Below the pieces are notes generated by a model. That model saw nothing but the letters and a program-made list of their open reading frames with translations, was not told the origin of the DNA and made no database searches. Shown piece after piece: positions 35,372 to 43,683 of a DNA stretch of 64,000 nt. Where the stretch lies: positions 3,266 to 67,265 of the forward strand of contig CAZXJJ010000006.1 of assembly GCA_964640995.1 (NCBI GenBank), given 5' to 3'. A program made the translations under genes and the position numbers. This stretch comes from JAAYUH01 sp964640995 (GTDB taxonomy: Bacteria; Caldisericota; Caldisericia; B22-G15). Every line of letters begins with the position of its first letter. Position 1 is the first letter of the stretch.

Positions 35372-36367
35372 ATAGAATCTTCCGAATTAAAAGAAAAAAC
35401 TTTTTATCCTTTTATAAACGAGGAAGAAGCAATAACCTTTTTAGGTTATTATAATAATTTAATAAAAGAGTTAGAAAAAAATTTTAATATAAGAATAAAA
35501 ATCACAAGAGATGGTTTAAAATTTTACTCATCTGATGAAATTCCTGAAGAGTTAGATCAATTTATAAAAGACCTTTTTGATATAAAAAGGAATAAAAACA
35601 TTCTTTTAACAAAAGATGAATTAAAAAAAAGTATAAGTTCAATTAAAGATAAAAGTTACAAGATAACAAGAGAGTTTTTTGTTGACATAGTTTTTGTTTC
35701 TAGTAAAGGAAAAAAGATAAAACCAAAAAGCGAAAATCAAAAAAAATATGTTGAAATGATAAGAAAAAAAGATCTTGTCTTTTGTATAGGTCCTGCTGGT
35801 TCTGGTAAAACCTATCTTGCTATAGCATCTGCATTGAGTTATTTGTTTGATAAAAGAGTTGAAAGAATTATTTTGACAAAACCAGTAGTTGAAGCAGGTG
35901 AAAAACTTGGATTTTTGCCTGGAACTTTTCTTGAAAAGGTTGATCCACACTTTAGACCCCTTTACGATGCTCTTTATGATTTAGTTGAAGTTGATAAAGT
36001 AACAAGATTAATTGAAAATAATATAATTGAAATTGCTCCACTTGCTTATATGAGAGGAAGAACTCTGAATGATTCTTTTATTATTCTTGATGAAGCTCAG
36101 AACACAACATATTCTCAAATGAAGATGTTTTTAACAAGAATGGGCTTCAATTCAAAAGTTGTAATTACAGGTGATATAACTCAGATTGATATAGAAAATC
36201 CAAAAGATTCAGGACTTGTCAAGGTAATAAAAATTCTTAAAAATATTGATGATATAGGAATTGTTGAATTGGAAAAGGTGGATATTGTTAGAAATCCGAT
36301 AGTACAAAAAATAGTTGAAGCATATGAAAATTTTGAAAAATATAAGAAAAATAAATTTGAAAATTAA
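35372..36367 (+). CDS. phoH: PhoH-like ATPase (YbeZ), apparent AUA start
   Basis: 331 residues counted from ATA 35372. Residues 1-110 are the PhoH N-terminal region and the ATPase core follows. Walker A is GPAGSGKT (about 140-147), and DEAQNTT with GDITQID are also present. The reading frame is open from 35369, just after an in-frame TAA at 35366-35368, and has no ATG, GTG or TTG before Met 35756. A start there would remove about 128 residues including the whole N-terminal region and crowd Walker A. AGGAGG at 35357-35362 sits nine bases before ATA 35372, pointing to AUA initiation (or a sequencing error of ATG). PhoH, with YbeY next door, is linked to RNA processing. Confidence 0.88.
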   Translation: MESSELKEKTFYPFINEEEAITFLGYYNNLIKELEKNFNIRIKITRDGLKFYSSDEIPEELDQFIKDLFDIKRNKNILLTKDELKKSISSIKDKSYKITREFFVDIVFVSSKGKKIKPKSENQKKYVEMIRKKDLVFCIGPAGSGKTYLAIASALSYLFDKRVERIILTKPVVEAGEKLGFLPGTFLEKVDPHFRPLYDALYDLVEVDKVTRLIENNIIEIAPLAYMRGRTLNDSFIILDEAQNTTYSQMKMFLTRMGFNSKVVITGDITQIDIENPKDSGLVKVIKILKNIDDIGIVELEKVDIVRNPIVQKIVEAYENFEKYKKNKFEN

Positions 36368-38357
36368 TAGAGAAGAAATAATAATTAAAACTCTATTAAC
36401 CTTAATATTTTTCTCTTTTCTTTTTTATTCTTTTTTACCTCCTTACATATTTGTTAGAAAGGGCACAAAACTTACAAAAGATTTAATTTCACCAAAAAAT
36501 TTAGAAATTATTGATGAAGAGGAGACAAAAAAACAAATAGAATTGGCTTTAGAGAATGTTCCTATTTATTATGAATATAATCCTGAAATTGATAAAGAAG
36601 TAATAGATAATGTCAAAAAAATAATAGATTTTCTTGAAAATTATAGAAACAATCAAAATAATGCACTTGAAACAATTTTCGAAAATTATGGAATAACATT
36701 TGATATTGATGTTATAAAAGAGATTAAGACAATGTCAAATTCAAAGTTTTTAAAATTTAAAAATAATTTTATTGAAATAACATCAATAGTTATTCAAAGT
36801 GGAATAAAAGAAAATGATTTAGAAAATATAGATAAAAAATTCAATATTTTAATACAAGATAAAGAATTATCAGTTAATGAAAAGAAGGTAATTTTTATAA
36901 TTCTAAAAAGTATTTTAAAACCAAATTTAATTGTAAATTTAGAATTAACAAACAAAAAAAGAGAAGAAGTCATTAAAAATATTAAACCAGTTGTGAAAAC
37001 AATTAAAAAAGGAGATACAATATTTCCTAAAGGAACCATAATAGGAGAAGATGAAATAAAAGTTTTAAGAGATTATAATCTTCTTTTTACAACTAAGGAT
37101 CTCTTAGTAATTATTTTTATATTATTTTTATCAGTTGTACTAACTTTTATCATTTATAACATTTTAAATTTAACTAAAACTTTTGTGATTAAAGAAAAAA
37201 TTTTTATAATTTTAATTCTTTTTTTATCTTGTCTATTTGGAAAAATTATTAAAAATGTAACTATTTTACCTATTTTTCTTGTTTCTAACTTAACCATTTT
37301 GTTTTTTGATATTTTGACATCAATAACAATTCTAATACCATTAAATATTTTTTATTCAATAAATTTTAGCGACAAATTTGTTTTGATTTTTTTAATTTCA
37401 TTTGTTTCGATATTTTTTTCTTTGAAAACTAAAAAAATAATTAATATATCAGACTATTTAAAAATTGGGTCTTATGTAAGTTTAACATACTTTATAATTT
37501 ATGTTTCCTATGAATTAATAAATAGAAATTTTAATTTAACAAGTTATTTATTAAATTCAGTATATATAATTTTGAATCCAATAGTATCAATTCTTATTTT
37601 ATTAATTTTTGTGCCATATTTAGAAAAAATTTTATCAATACCTACTCCAGTAGGTCTTGTTGAACTTTTAAATATAAATAATCCTGTATTAAAAGAATTT
37701 ATTACAAGAGCACCAGGAAGTTATCAACACTCTCTTAATGTAAGTACTCTAGCTCAAGTTGCAGCAGATTCTATTGGAGAGGATCCTCTCCTTGCTAAGG
37801 TTTGTGCTTATTATCATGATATTGGGAAGATGGAGAGACCTGATTTTTTTATTGAAAATAATCCACAATTTAATCCTCATGATTCAATTTCTCCATCTTT
37901 ATCTGCACTTATTATTATCTCTCATGTTAAAGAAGGTGTGGAACTTGCAAAAAAATATAATTTGCCAAAAATCGTTGTTGATGCAATTAAAGAACATCAT
38001 GGAACTACTTTTGTAACTTACTTTTATTCTAAAGCAAAACAAATTAACCCTCAAATTGATGAATCAATATTTAGATATCCAGGACCAATTCCCTCATCAA
38101 AAATTTCTGGAATTATTATGCTTGCAGATGCTGTTGAAGCATCTGTAAGGGGAGAAAAAATTGAAAGTGAAAACTTTTCAGATTTTGTTAATGATGTTAT
38201 AGATTCAAAAATTTCTGATGGTCAACTTGATAACTCAAATTTATCTTTCAAAGATATTTTAAAGATAAAGGATTCATTTATAAAAACTCTAACATCTATG
38301 TATCATGAGAGGATAAGTTATGTCTTCAAAGATAGAGATATTCGAGAAAAAAAGTAA
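36315..38357 (+). CDS. pgpH: 7TM-HD family cyclic-di-AMP phosphodiesterase PgpH
   Basis: 680-residue membrane protein. A first membrane segment (about 25-45) is followed by a large extracytoplasmic 7TMR-HDED domain (about 50-250), about six membrane segments (about 255-450) and a cytoplasmic HD phosphohydrolase domain. The HD site shows GSYQHSLNVSTLAQ, CAYYHDIGKMERP and IKEHHGT. PgpH degrades c-di-AMP. It overlaps phoH by 53 bases and ybeY by 38; phoH-pgpH-ybeY is conserved in Firmicutes. Several in-frame starts exist (36315, 36324); none has a good Shine-Dalgarno. Confidence 0.93.
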   Translation: MKHMKILKNIRKINLKINREEIIIKTLLTLIFFSFLFYSFLPPYIFVRKGTKLTKDLISPKNLEIIDEEETKKQIELALENVPIYYEYNPEIDKEVIDNVKKIIDFLENYRNNQNNALETIFENYGITFDIDVIKEIKTMSNSKFLKFKNNFIEITSIVIQSGIKENDLENIDKKFNILIQDKELSVNEKKVIFIILKSILKPNLIVNLELTNKKREEVIKNIKPVVKTIKKGDTIFPKGTIIGEDEIKVLRDYNLLFTTKDLLVIIFILFLSVVLTFIIYNILNLTKTFVIKEKIFIILILFLSCLFGKIIKNVTILPIFLVSNLTILFFDILTSITILIPLNIFYSINFSDKFVLIFLISFVSIFFSLKTKKIINISDYLKIGSYVSLTYFIIYVSYELINRNFNLTSYLLNSVYIILNPIVSILILLIFVPYLEKILSIPTPVGLVELLNINNPVLKEFITRAPGSYQHSLNVSTLAQVAADSIGEDPLLAKVCAYYHDIGKMERPDFFIENNPQFNPHDSISPSLSALIIISHVKEGVELAKKYNLPKIVVDAIKEHHGTTFVTYFYSKAKQINPQIDESIFRYPGPIPSSKISGIIMLADAVEASVRGEKIESENFSDFVNDVIDSKISDGQLDNSNLSFKDILKIKDSFIKTLTSMYHERISYVFKDRDIREKK

Positions 38358-38721
38358 AATACCGATTGATAAGAAATTTTTAAAAAGATTAACTGAAGAG
38401 ATTGTTAAAAAAGAAGGATATAAAAATTTTGAGATATCCCTTGCTTATTTGGATAAAGAAGACTTGAGAGAATTGAACAGAAAATATAGAAATTTAGATA
38501 GATCAACTAATGTATTATCATTTTTATATGAAAAATCTCCCTATCTTAAAGGTGAGATTATGATTTCAAAATATAGTATTGAAAAAAAGAATGAGAATTT
38601 CTTGAAACTCTATATTCATGGCCTTCTACATCTTTTAGGTTTTGACCATATGAATAAAAAAGATAGAGAAATTATGAGAAAAAAAGAAGAAGAATATTTC
38701 AAATATTACAATGAAAAGTAG
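38320..38721 (+). CDS. ybeY: Endoribonuclease YbeY, rRNA maturation factor
   Basis: 133 residues. The catalytic zinc site HGLLHLLGFDH (about 99-109) fits the family HGxLHLxGxDH, and RSTNVLSF lies upstream. YbeY is needed for 16S 3'-end maturation and ribosome quality control. It is embedded between pgpH (38-base overlap) and dgkA (11-base overlap). Confidence 0.96.
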   Translation: MSSKIEIFEKKSKIPIDKKFLKRLTEEIVKKEGYKNFEISLAYLDKEDLRELNRKYRNLDRSTNVLSFLYEKSPYLKGEIMISKYSIEKKNENFLKLYIHGLLHLLGFDHMNKKDREIMRKKEEEYFKYYNEK

Positions 38722-39163
38722 AAACCTAATTGATAGTTTTAAAAATGCTTTTAGAGGTTTAAAGATCACTTATTTAAGAGAAAGAAACTTTAGAATTCAA
38801 ATATCATTAGCAATACTAGCTGTATATTTCTCAATCAAATTTAAAATTGAAAAAATTTATTTTTTCTTTGTACTTATTGCAATTTTCCTAGTCCTTTACT
38901 CAGAACTGATAAATAGTGCTCTTGAGATTTTGTGTGATAAATTAGAAAAAAATTATGATGAGAGAATAAAAAACATGAAAGATGCATTTGCAGGAGGTGT
39001 TTTACTATTTTCTATATTTTCAGTAATTTTAGGAATAATCATTTTTATAAGTTATATTAAAAATTTAGACTTTTTTTCAATTATATTCTCTATAATAGTT
39101 CTATTAATTCCGCTCTTTATCAAAAACAAGAATGATATAATTAAAAAAAGAGGTGATGAATAG
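38711..39163 (+). CDS. dgkA: Diacylglycerol / undecaprenol kinase DgkA-like
   Basis: 150 residues with an N-terminal amphipathic stretch (SFKNAFRGLKI) and three to four membrane segments. The signature SELINSALEILCDKLE, followed by NMKDAFAGGVLL, matches the prokaryotic DAGK family. Gram-positive members phosphorylate undecaprenol and feed wall-lipid carrier recycling; E. coli DgkA uses diacylglycerol. A C-terminal hydrophobic extension (about 120-140) makes it longer than usual (about 120-130). Firmicutes-type neighbourhood. Confidence 0.9.
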   Translation: MKSRNLIDSFKNAFRGLKITYLRERNFRIQISLAILAVYFSIKFKIEKIYFFFVLIAIFLVLYSELINSALEILCDKLEKNYDERIKNMKDAFAGGVLLFSIFSVILGIIIFISYIKNLDFFSIIFSIIVLLIPLFIKNKNDIIKKRGDE

Positions 39164-40447
39164 TTGGGAAGTATAGATTTAGTTAATAACTTAATTATTA
39201 TTTTTATTTTACTCATCATTTCTTATATATTTTCTGCCTCTGAAATATCTTTTATAGGTTCAAATGAAATTAAATTAAGAAAAAAATCAAATGAAGGCGA
39301 TAAAAGAGCAAAAAACATTTTAAAATTAAAAGAAAAGCCAGAGGAATTTATAAGTACAATAATAATAGGAAATAATTTCGTGAACATTCTTGCTGCATCT
39401 ATTGCAAATACAATTTTTTTAAAAAATATAAAATATGGTAGTACACTTTTATCCTCTATAGTAATGACAATTATTATAGTAATATTTGCAGAACTTCTTC
39501 CAAAAACAATTTCAACCTATAATCCAGAATCTTACATTTTAAAGGTTCAACCCTTTGTTTTTTTAGTTTCTTATGTTTTAAAACCATTCTCAATTATTAC
39601 AAACTCAATAATAAATTTAATTTTGAAAATATTTGGTAAAAATCTTAAAAAAAGCAGAAATTTTGATGAAGAAGAATTAAGAATATTTTTATCAATGAGT
39701 AGTGAAAATGGAACAATTGAAGAAGAGGAGAAGGAATTAATTGAAAGTATTATTGAATTTCAAGATAAACCAGTATATGAAGTAATGATTCCAAGAGTAG
39801 ATGTTACAATTTTACCTGTTGATTCAAAAATAGAAGAGATTATAGAGACAATAAATAAAACTGGTCATTCGAGAATACCAATATATGAAAATAATATAGA
39901 TAATATTATTGGTGTTTTACATGCTAAAGATCTTTTGAAAGTTGCTTTTAATAAGAAAGATATAAATATAAAGGATTTGTTACATCAAACAATTTTTGTT
40001 CCGGATACAAAAAAAACTTCTGAACTTTTCAAGGAAATGCAAAAGAAAAAAATACATATGGCTATAGTTGTAGATGAGTTTGGAGGATTTGAGGGTATTG
40101 TTACAATGGAAGACCTTTTAGAAGAGATAGTTGGAGAAATTCAAGATGAGTATGATCTTGAGGAGGTTCCATTTAAAAAATTAAATGAAAAGGAGTTTAT
40201 TTTCGATGCAAAGATATCAATTGAAGATGCAGAAGAAATACTTGGTATAGAATTGCCTCATGAAAATTATGAAACACTTGGAGGATTATTTTTGGATTTA
40301 CTAGGTCATATTCCAACAAGGGGAGAATTTTGTGATTATAAATCATTAAAATTTATTGCAATTGAGGTAAAAGGTAATAGAATTATTAAAATAAAGGTTG
40401 AGAAAAAGGATGAAACTCAAGAAGAAGTTAATTCAAAAAATGATTGA
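39164..40447 (+). CDS. CNNM/CorC-type transporter: DUF21, CBS pair and CorC_HlyC domain
   Basis: 427 residues. An N-terminal DUF21 membrane domain (about 1-170) begins with a membrane helix and SASEISFIGSNEIKLRK. Two CBS domains follow (about 190-310; VMIPRVDVTILP, IVVDEFGGFEGIVTMEDLLEEIVG), then a C-terminal CorC_HlyC domain (about 330-415). Members transport or sense Mg2+ or Co2+; the hemolysin C name is historical. TTG start directly after the dgkA stop, with GAGGTGA upstream. Overlaps cdd. Confidence 0.92.
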   Translation: MGSIDLVNNLIIIFILLIISYIFSASEISFIGSNEIKLRKKSNEGDKRAKNILKLKEKPEEFISTIIIGNNFVNILAASIANTIFLKNIKYGSTLLSSIVMTIIIVIFAELLPKTISTYNPESYILKVQPFVFLVSYVLKPFSIITNSIINLILKIFGKNLKKSRNFDEEELRIFLSMSSENGTIEEEEKELIESIIEFQDKPVYEVMIPRVDVTILPVDSKIEEIIETINKTGHSRIPIYENNIDNIIGVLHAKDLLKVAFNKKDINIKDLLHQTIFVPDTKKTSELFKEMQKKKIHMAIVVDEFGGFEGIVTMEDLLEEIVGEIQDEYDLEEVPFKKLNEKEFIFDAKISIEDAEEILGIELPHENYETLGGLFLDLLGHIPTRGEFCDYKSLKFIAIEVKGNRIIKIKVEKKDETQEEVNSKND

Positions 40448-40814
40448 AATTGCAAAAGAAGCAAGCGAAAAAGCATACTCCCCATATTCTAATTACAAAG
40501 TGGGTGCATCTCTTTTAACAAAAAGTGGTAAAATATTTACCGGTTGTAATATAGAGAATGCAAGTTTTGGAGCAACTATTTGTGCAGAAAGAGTCGCTAT
40601 TTTTAAGGCAATTTCTGAAGGAGAAAAAGACTTTGACACTATTGCAATTTATATCAATGATGAGAAACATATACCATCACCATGTGGTATATGTAGACAA
40701 GTTATGATGGAATTTGCTCCAAATTTAAAACTTGTTCTCTCGAATGGATATGAATATGAAATATACAAATTGGAAGAACTTTTACCTTATCCTTTTTCAA
40801 AAAACTTTCTTTAA
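40410..40814 (+). CDS. cdd: Cytidine deaminase
   Basis: Zinc enzyme that deaminates cytidine and deoxycytidine to uridine forms for salvage. The catalytic motif CNIENASFGATICAERVAIF holds the zinc Cys and catalytic Glu (CAE), and PCGICRQ supplies the other two cysteines. About 134 residues from ATG 40410. ATG 40440 (giving MIEIAKEASEKAYSPYS) and TTG 40398 are alternatives; none has a clear ribosome site. Overlaps the transporter gene. Firmicutes usually have era next; here tpiA follows. Confidence 0.95.
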   Translation: MKLKKKLIQKMIEIAKEASEKAYSPYSNYKVGASLLTKSGKIFTGCNIENASFGATICAERVAIFKAISEGEKDFDTIAIYINDEKHIPSPCGICRQVMMEFAPNLKLVLSNGYEYEIYKLEELLPYPFSKNFL

Positions 40815-40833
40815 TTCATGAGGAGGTATTTTT

Positions 40834-41604
40834 ATGCGAAGAGGTTGGATTGGCGGCAATTGGAAGATGAACAAACTAATGAATGATGCAAAAGAGACAA
40901 TTGTCGCATTAAACAAAAGCGTATCTCTTTTAAGGGGAAGTGATATTGTTATTTTTCCACCTTTTACTTTAATTTATTTTTTAAAGGATTTTTTTGAATT
41001 GCCTCATATGTATATGGGGGCACAAAATATGCATTGGGAAGAAAGTGGAGCATATACTGGTGAAATTTCACCCACAATGTTAAAAGAACTTGGAGTTGAA
41101 TATGTAATAATTGGTCATTCAGAAAGAAGAAAAGTATTTAGTGAAACTGATGAAATGATAAATAAAAAAGTGATATCTGCAATAAAATATGGTTTAAAAA
41201 CGGTTCTTTGTTTAGGCGAAACACTAGAAGAGAGAAAGAAAGGTATTGAAAAAGAAGTTGTTGAAAATCAGTTTAAACTTGATTTAAAAAAAATACCTTT
41301 AAGTTCACTGGAAAATATTATTATTGCTTATGAACCAGTTTGGGCTATTGGAACTGGAGTTAATGCTTCACCAAAAGAAGCAAGTGAGATGCATAAATTT
41401 ATAAGGGAGTTGATAGAGAAATATGGTGGTGGAGAAATTGCACAAAAGATTAGAATTGTTTATGGTGGAAGTGTAAGAATTGAAAATGTCGAAGAGTTAG
41501 CAAATGAAGATGAGATAGATGGTTTTCTTGTTGGTGGTGCCTCTTTAAGAGCAGATACATTTTCTAAAATAATTGAAATATTTAATGAGGTAAAAGGATT
41601 TTGA
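40834..41604 (+). CDS. tpiA: Triosephosphate isomerase
   Basis: 256 residues. Interconverts dihydroxyacetone phosphate and glyceraldehyde-3-phosphate. Visible: GGNWKMNK (substrate Lys), IIGHSERRKVF (catalytic His), AYEPVWAIGTG (catalytic Glu) and YGGSVRIEN. ATG 40834 has GAGGAGG at 40820-40826. Placed with deoC, which yields glyceraldehyde-3-phosphate, so cdd-tpiA-deoC can link nucleoside salvage to glycolysis. Confidence 0.98.
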   Translation: MRRGWIGGNWKMNKLMNDAKETIVALNKSVSLLRGSDIVIFPPFTLIYFLKDFFELPHMYMGAQNMHWEESGAYTGEISPTMLKELGVEYVIIGHSERRKVFSETDEMINKKVISAIKYGLKTVLCLGETLEERKKGIEKEVVENQFKLDLKKIPLSSLENIIIAYEPVWAIGTGVNASPKEASEMHKFIRELIEKYGGGEIAQKIRIVYGGSVRIENVEELANEDEIDGFLVGGASLRADTFSKIIEIFNEVKGF

Positions 41605-41605
41605 T

Positions 41606-42268
41606 ATGACAAAAAAAGAGATAGTTAAATATATAGACCACACACTTTTAAAACCTGATGCAACAATTTTTGATATTAAAAAGTTATGTGATGAAGCAAT
41701 TAAATATAATTTTTTTGCAGTTTGTATTGCACCATCCTTTATAAATTTAGCAAGAGAATTTATAAATGAATATGATATTAAAATTGCAACAGTAGTAGGA
41801 TTTCCTTTAGGAAATACATCAACAAAAACAAAAATTTTTGAAGCAAAAGAAGCAGTTAAAAATGGAGCAAATGAAATTGATATGGTTATAAATATTGGTT
41901 TTCTTAAATCTAAAAATTACAAATATGTATTTGATGAAATAAGTGCAGTTAAAAATGAGATAGGCGATATAATTTTAAAAATTATTATAGAAACATCTCT
42001 TCTTTCTCTTGATGAGATAATAATTGCTTCAACAATTGTAAAATCAGCAGGTGCGGATTTTGTAAAAACATCAACTGGTTTTTCTCAAGGTGGAGCAACA
42101 AAAGAAGATGTTGAATTAATAAGAAGAGTGGTAGGAGAAAATTTTGGAATAAAAGCATCTGGTGGTATTAGAACTTTTGAACAAGCAGTTGATTTAATAA
42201 AAGCAGGTGCAAATAGAATTGGAACATCATCTTCAGTTAAAATAGTTGAACCAGATGGAAATAGTTAG
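41606..42268 (+). CDS. deoC: Deoxyribose-phosphate aldolase
   Basis: 220 residues, class I aldolase splitting deoxyribose-5-phosphate into glyceraldehyde-3-phosphate and acetaldehyde. Visible: YIDHTLLKPDAT, AVCIAPSF, VVGFPLGNTSTKTKIFEA, the Schiff-base lysine in DFVKTSTGFSQGGAT, and KASGGIRTFEQA. ATG 41606 follows tpiA by one base, with AAAGGA upstream. Overlaps recO. Confidence 0.97.
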   Translation: MTKKEIVKYIDHTLLKPDATIFDIKKLCDEAIKYNFFAVCIAPSFINLAREFINEYDIKIATVVGFPLGNTSTKTKIFEAKEAVKNGANEIDMVINIGFLKSKNYKYVFDEISAVKNEIGDIILKIIIETSLLSLDEIIIASTIVKSAGADFVKTSTGFSQGGATKEDVELIRRVVGENFGIKASGGIRTFEQAVDLIKAGANRIGTSSSVKIVEPDGNS

Positions 42269-42977
42269 AGTCAATTCTTTTATTTTAAAAAAATTACCAA
42301 TTAAAGAATATGATGCTTTAATTTTTTTGTTTTCTGATTCAATTGGTAAAATAGTTGCGCGAGCAAAAAGTGGATTTAAAAAAGACACTAAATGGTCATC
42401 TATAATTGAAACTATGAATTTAATTGATACATCTTTGTATAAAAAAAGGGATTATTACTATATGACTGAAACAAAGGTTTTAGATTCATTTATAAATATA
42501 AAAATGAACCTTAATAAATCTTTTATAGCACTTGAGGTATTAAATTTAATCGATAGAACTCAAGTTGAAAATAATCCCAATTTGAATCTGTTTAATACTC
42601 TAATTGAATTTTTTAACAATCTTAAAAGTACAGATAACAATTATTCTATTTATGTAAATTTTATTTTCAATTTTATTAAAATAGAGGGAGTGCAATTTCC
42701 ATTTGATAGATGCATAAAATGTGGAAAAGAACTAAAAGAAAATTATATTTATGATTTTAATTTCAATGGTTTTGTTTGTGATTTACACAGAACAAGAGAT
42801 TTTTTTGAATTAAATAAAAATCTTTATGAAAAGATTATTAAAATTAATTATGATTTCAATGGAAATATTTTTTTTGAAAGAGAGGAATTAGAAATTATTT
42901 TCAAAATAATTGCTTCTTTTTTAGAATCGCATTTCTCATATAGAATTAAAAATTTTATAAATGAAATTTTTGTGTAA
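42255..42977 (+). CDS. recO: DNA repair protein RecO
   Basis: 240 residues from ATG 42255. The N-terminal OB fold (about 1-80) shows the pattern IVRVNSFILKKLPIKEYDALIF and a KGxK-like GKIVARAKSGFKK. The C-terminal helical domain has a zinc-type CIKCGKEL; its second half is reduced (FVCDLHR instead of CxxC). RecO loads RecA with RecR. TTG 42246 is an alternative start. It closes the long run; a new unit starts with the rhomboid gene. Confidence 0.9.
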   Translation: MEIVRVNSFILKKLPIKEYDALIFLFSDSIGKIVARAKSGFKKDTKWSSIIETMNLIDTSLYKKRDYYYMTETKVLDSFINIKMNLNKSFIALEVLNLIDRTQVENNPNLNLFNTLIEFFNNLKSTDNNYSIYVNFIFNFIKIEGVQFPFDRCIKCGKELKENYIYDFNFNGFVCDLHRTRDFFELNKNLYEKIIKINYDFNGNIFFEREELEIIFKIIASFLESHFSYRIKNFINEIFV

Positions 42978-43014
42978 TTAAATATAATTTATTTATAGGT
43001 TAAAAGGAGGTATT

Positions 43015-43683
43015 ATGATACCTATTTCTGATATAAATCCGAGAAGAAAATTTCCAATAGTGGTTGTTTCTTTAATAGTAATTAATTCTTTAATTTTTCT
43101 ATATCAAATTTTATTGAAAAACCCAGTTCCTTTTATTTATAGATGGTCTTTAATTCCTAGAAATCTTTTTAAATTTGGAGGCATTGAATATATAAAACTT
43201 ATAACATCAACTTTTTTACATGGAAATTTTGCACACATAATAGGTAATATGCTTTATTTATGGGTTTTTGGAGACAATGTTGAAAATGAGTTAGGTTCTA
43301 TTAAGTTTATATTTTTTTATTTTTTGTGTGGTATCATAGCAGGCTTTTCTCATGCTTTGATCTACTTTAATTCATCAATACCAACTATAGGTGCTTCAGG
43401 AGCAATTGCTGGAGTTTTAGGTGCATATTTTTACCTTTTTCCAAATGCAAGAGTTCTTGCACTTGTACCACTTTTCTGGTATTTTTCTGTAATTCCAGTG
43501 CCTGCAGTGATTTTTCTTGGGTTTTGGTTTATTCTTCAACTGATACCTGGTTTTGCAAGTTTAGGAAATGTGGCCTCTGGTGTTGCTTATTGGGCCCATA
43601 TAGGTGGTTTTATTGCTGGAATAATTCTTATAATATTATTTGGTGGAAAGAGAAAATCAAGATATAGATATTATGAATTTTAA
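43015..43683 (+). CDS. Rhomboid-family intramembrane serine protease
   Basis: 222 residues with about seven membrane segments. The catalytic serine lies in TIGASGAIAGVLGAYF (GASGA, about 129-133) and the catalytic histidine in YWAHIGGFIAG. The oxyanion-region HIIGNMLYL and the WR-like loop are also visible. It cleaves membrane proteins within the bilayer. ATG 43015 has AAAGGAGG at 43003-43010, and a TATAAT lies at 42983-42988. Overlaps pyk by 11 bases. Confidence 0.93.
   Translation: MIPISDINPRRKFPIVVVSLIVINSLIFLYQILLKNPVPFIYRWSLIPRNLFKFGGIEYIKLITSTFLHGNFAHIIGNMLYLWVFGDNVENELGSIKFIFFYFLCGIIAGFSHALIYFNSSIPTIGASGAIAGVLGAYFYLFPNARVLALVPLFWYFSVIPVPAVIFLGFWFILQLIPGFASLGNVASGVAYWAHIGGFIAGIILIILFGGKRKSRYRYYEF

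Noticed and set aside
35756..36367. PhoH as a 203-residue protein starting at Met 35756
   Set aside because: This removes the N-terminal region, which is open and PhoH-like upstream with a strong SD at 35357.
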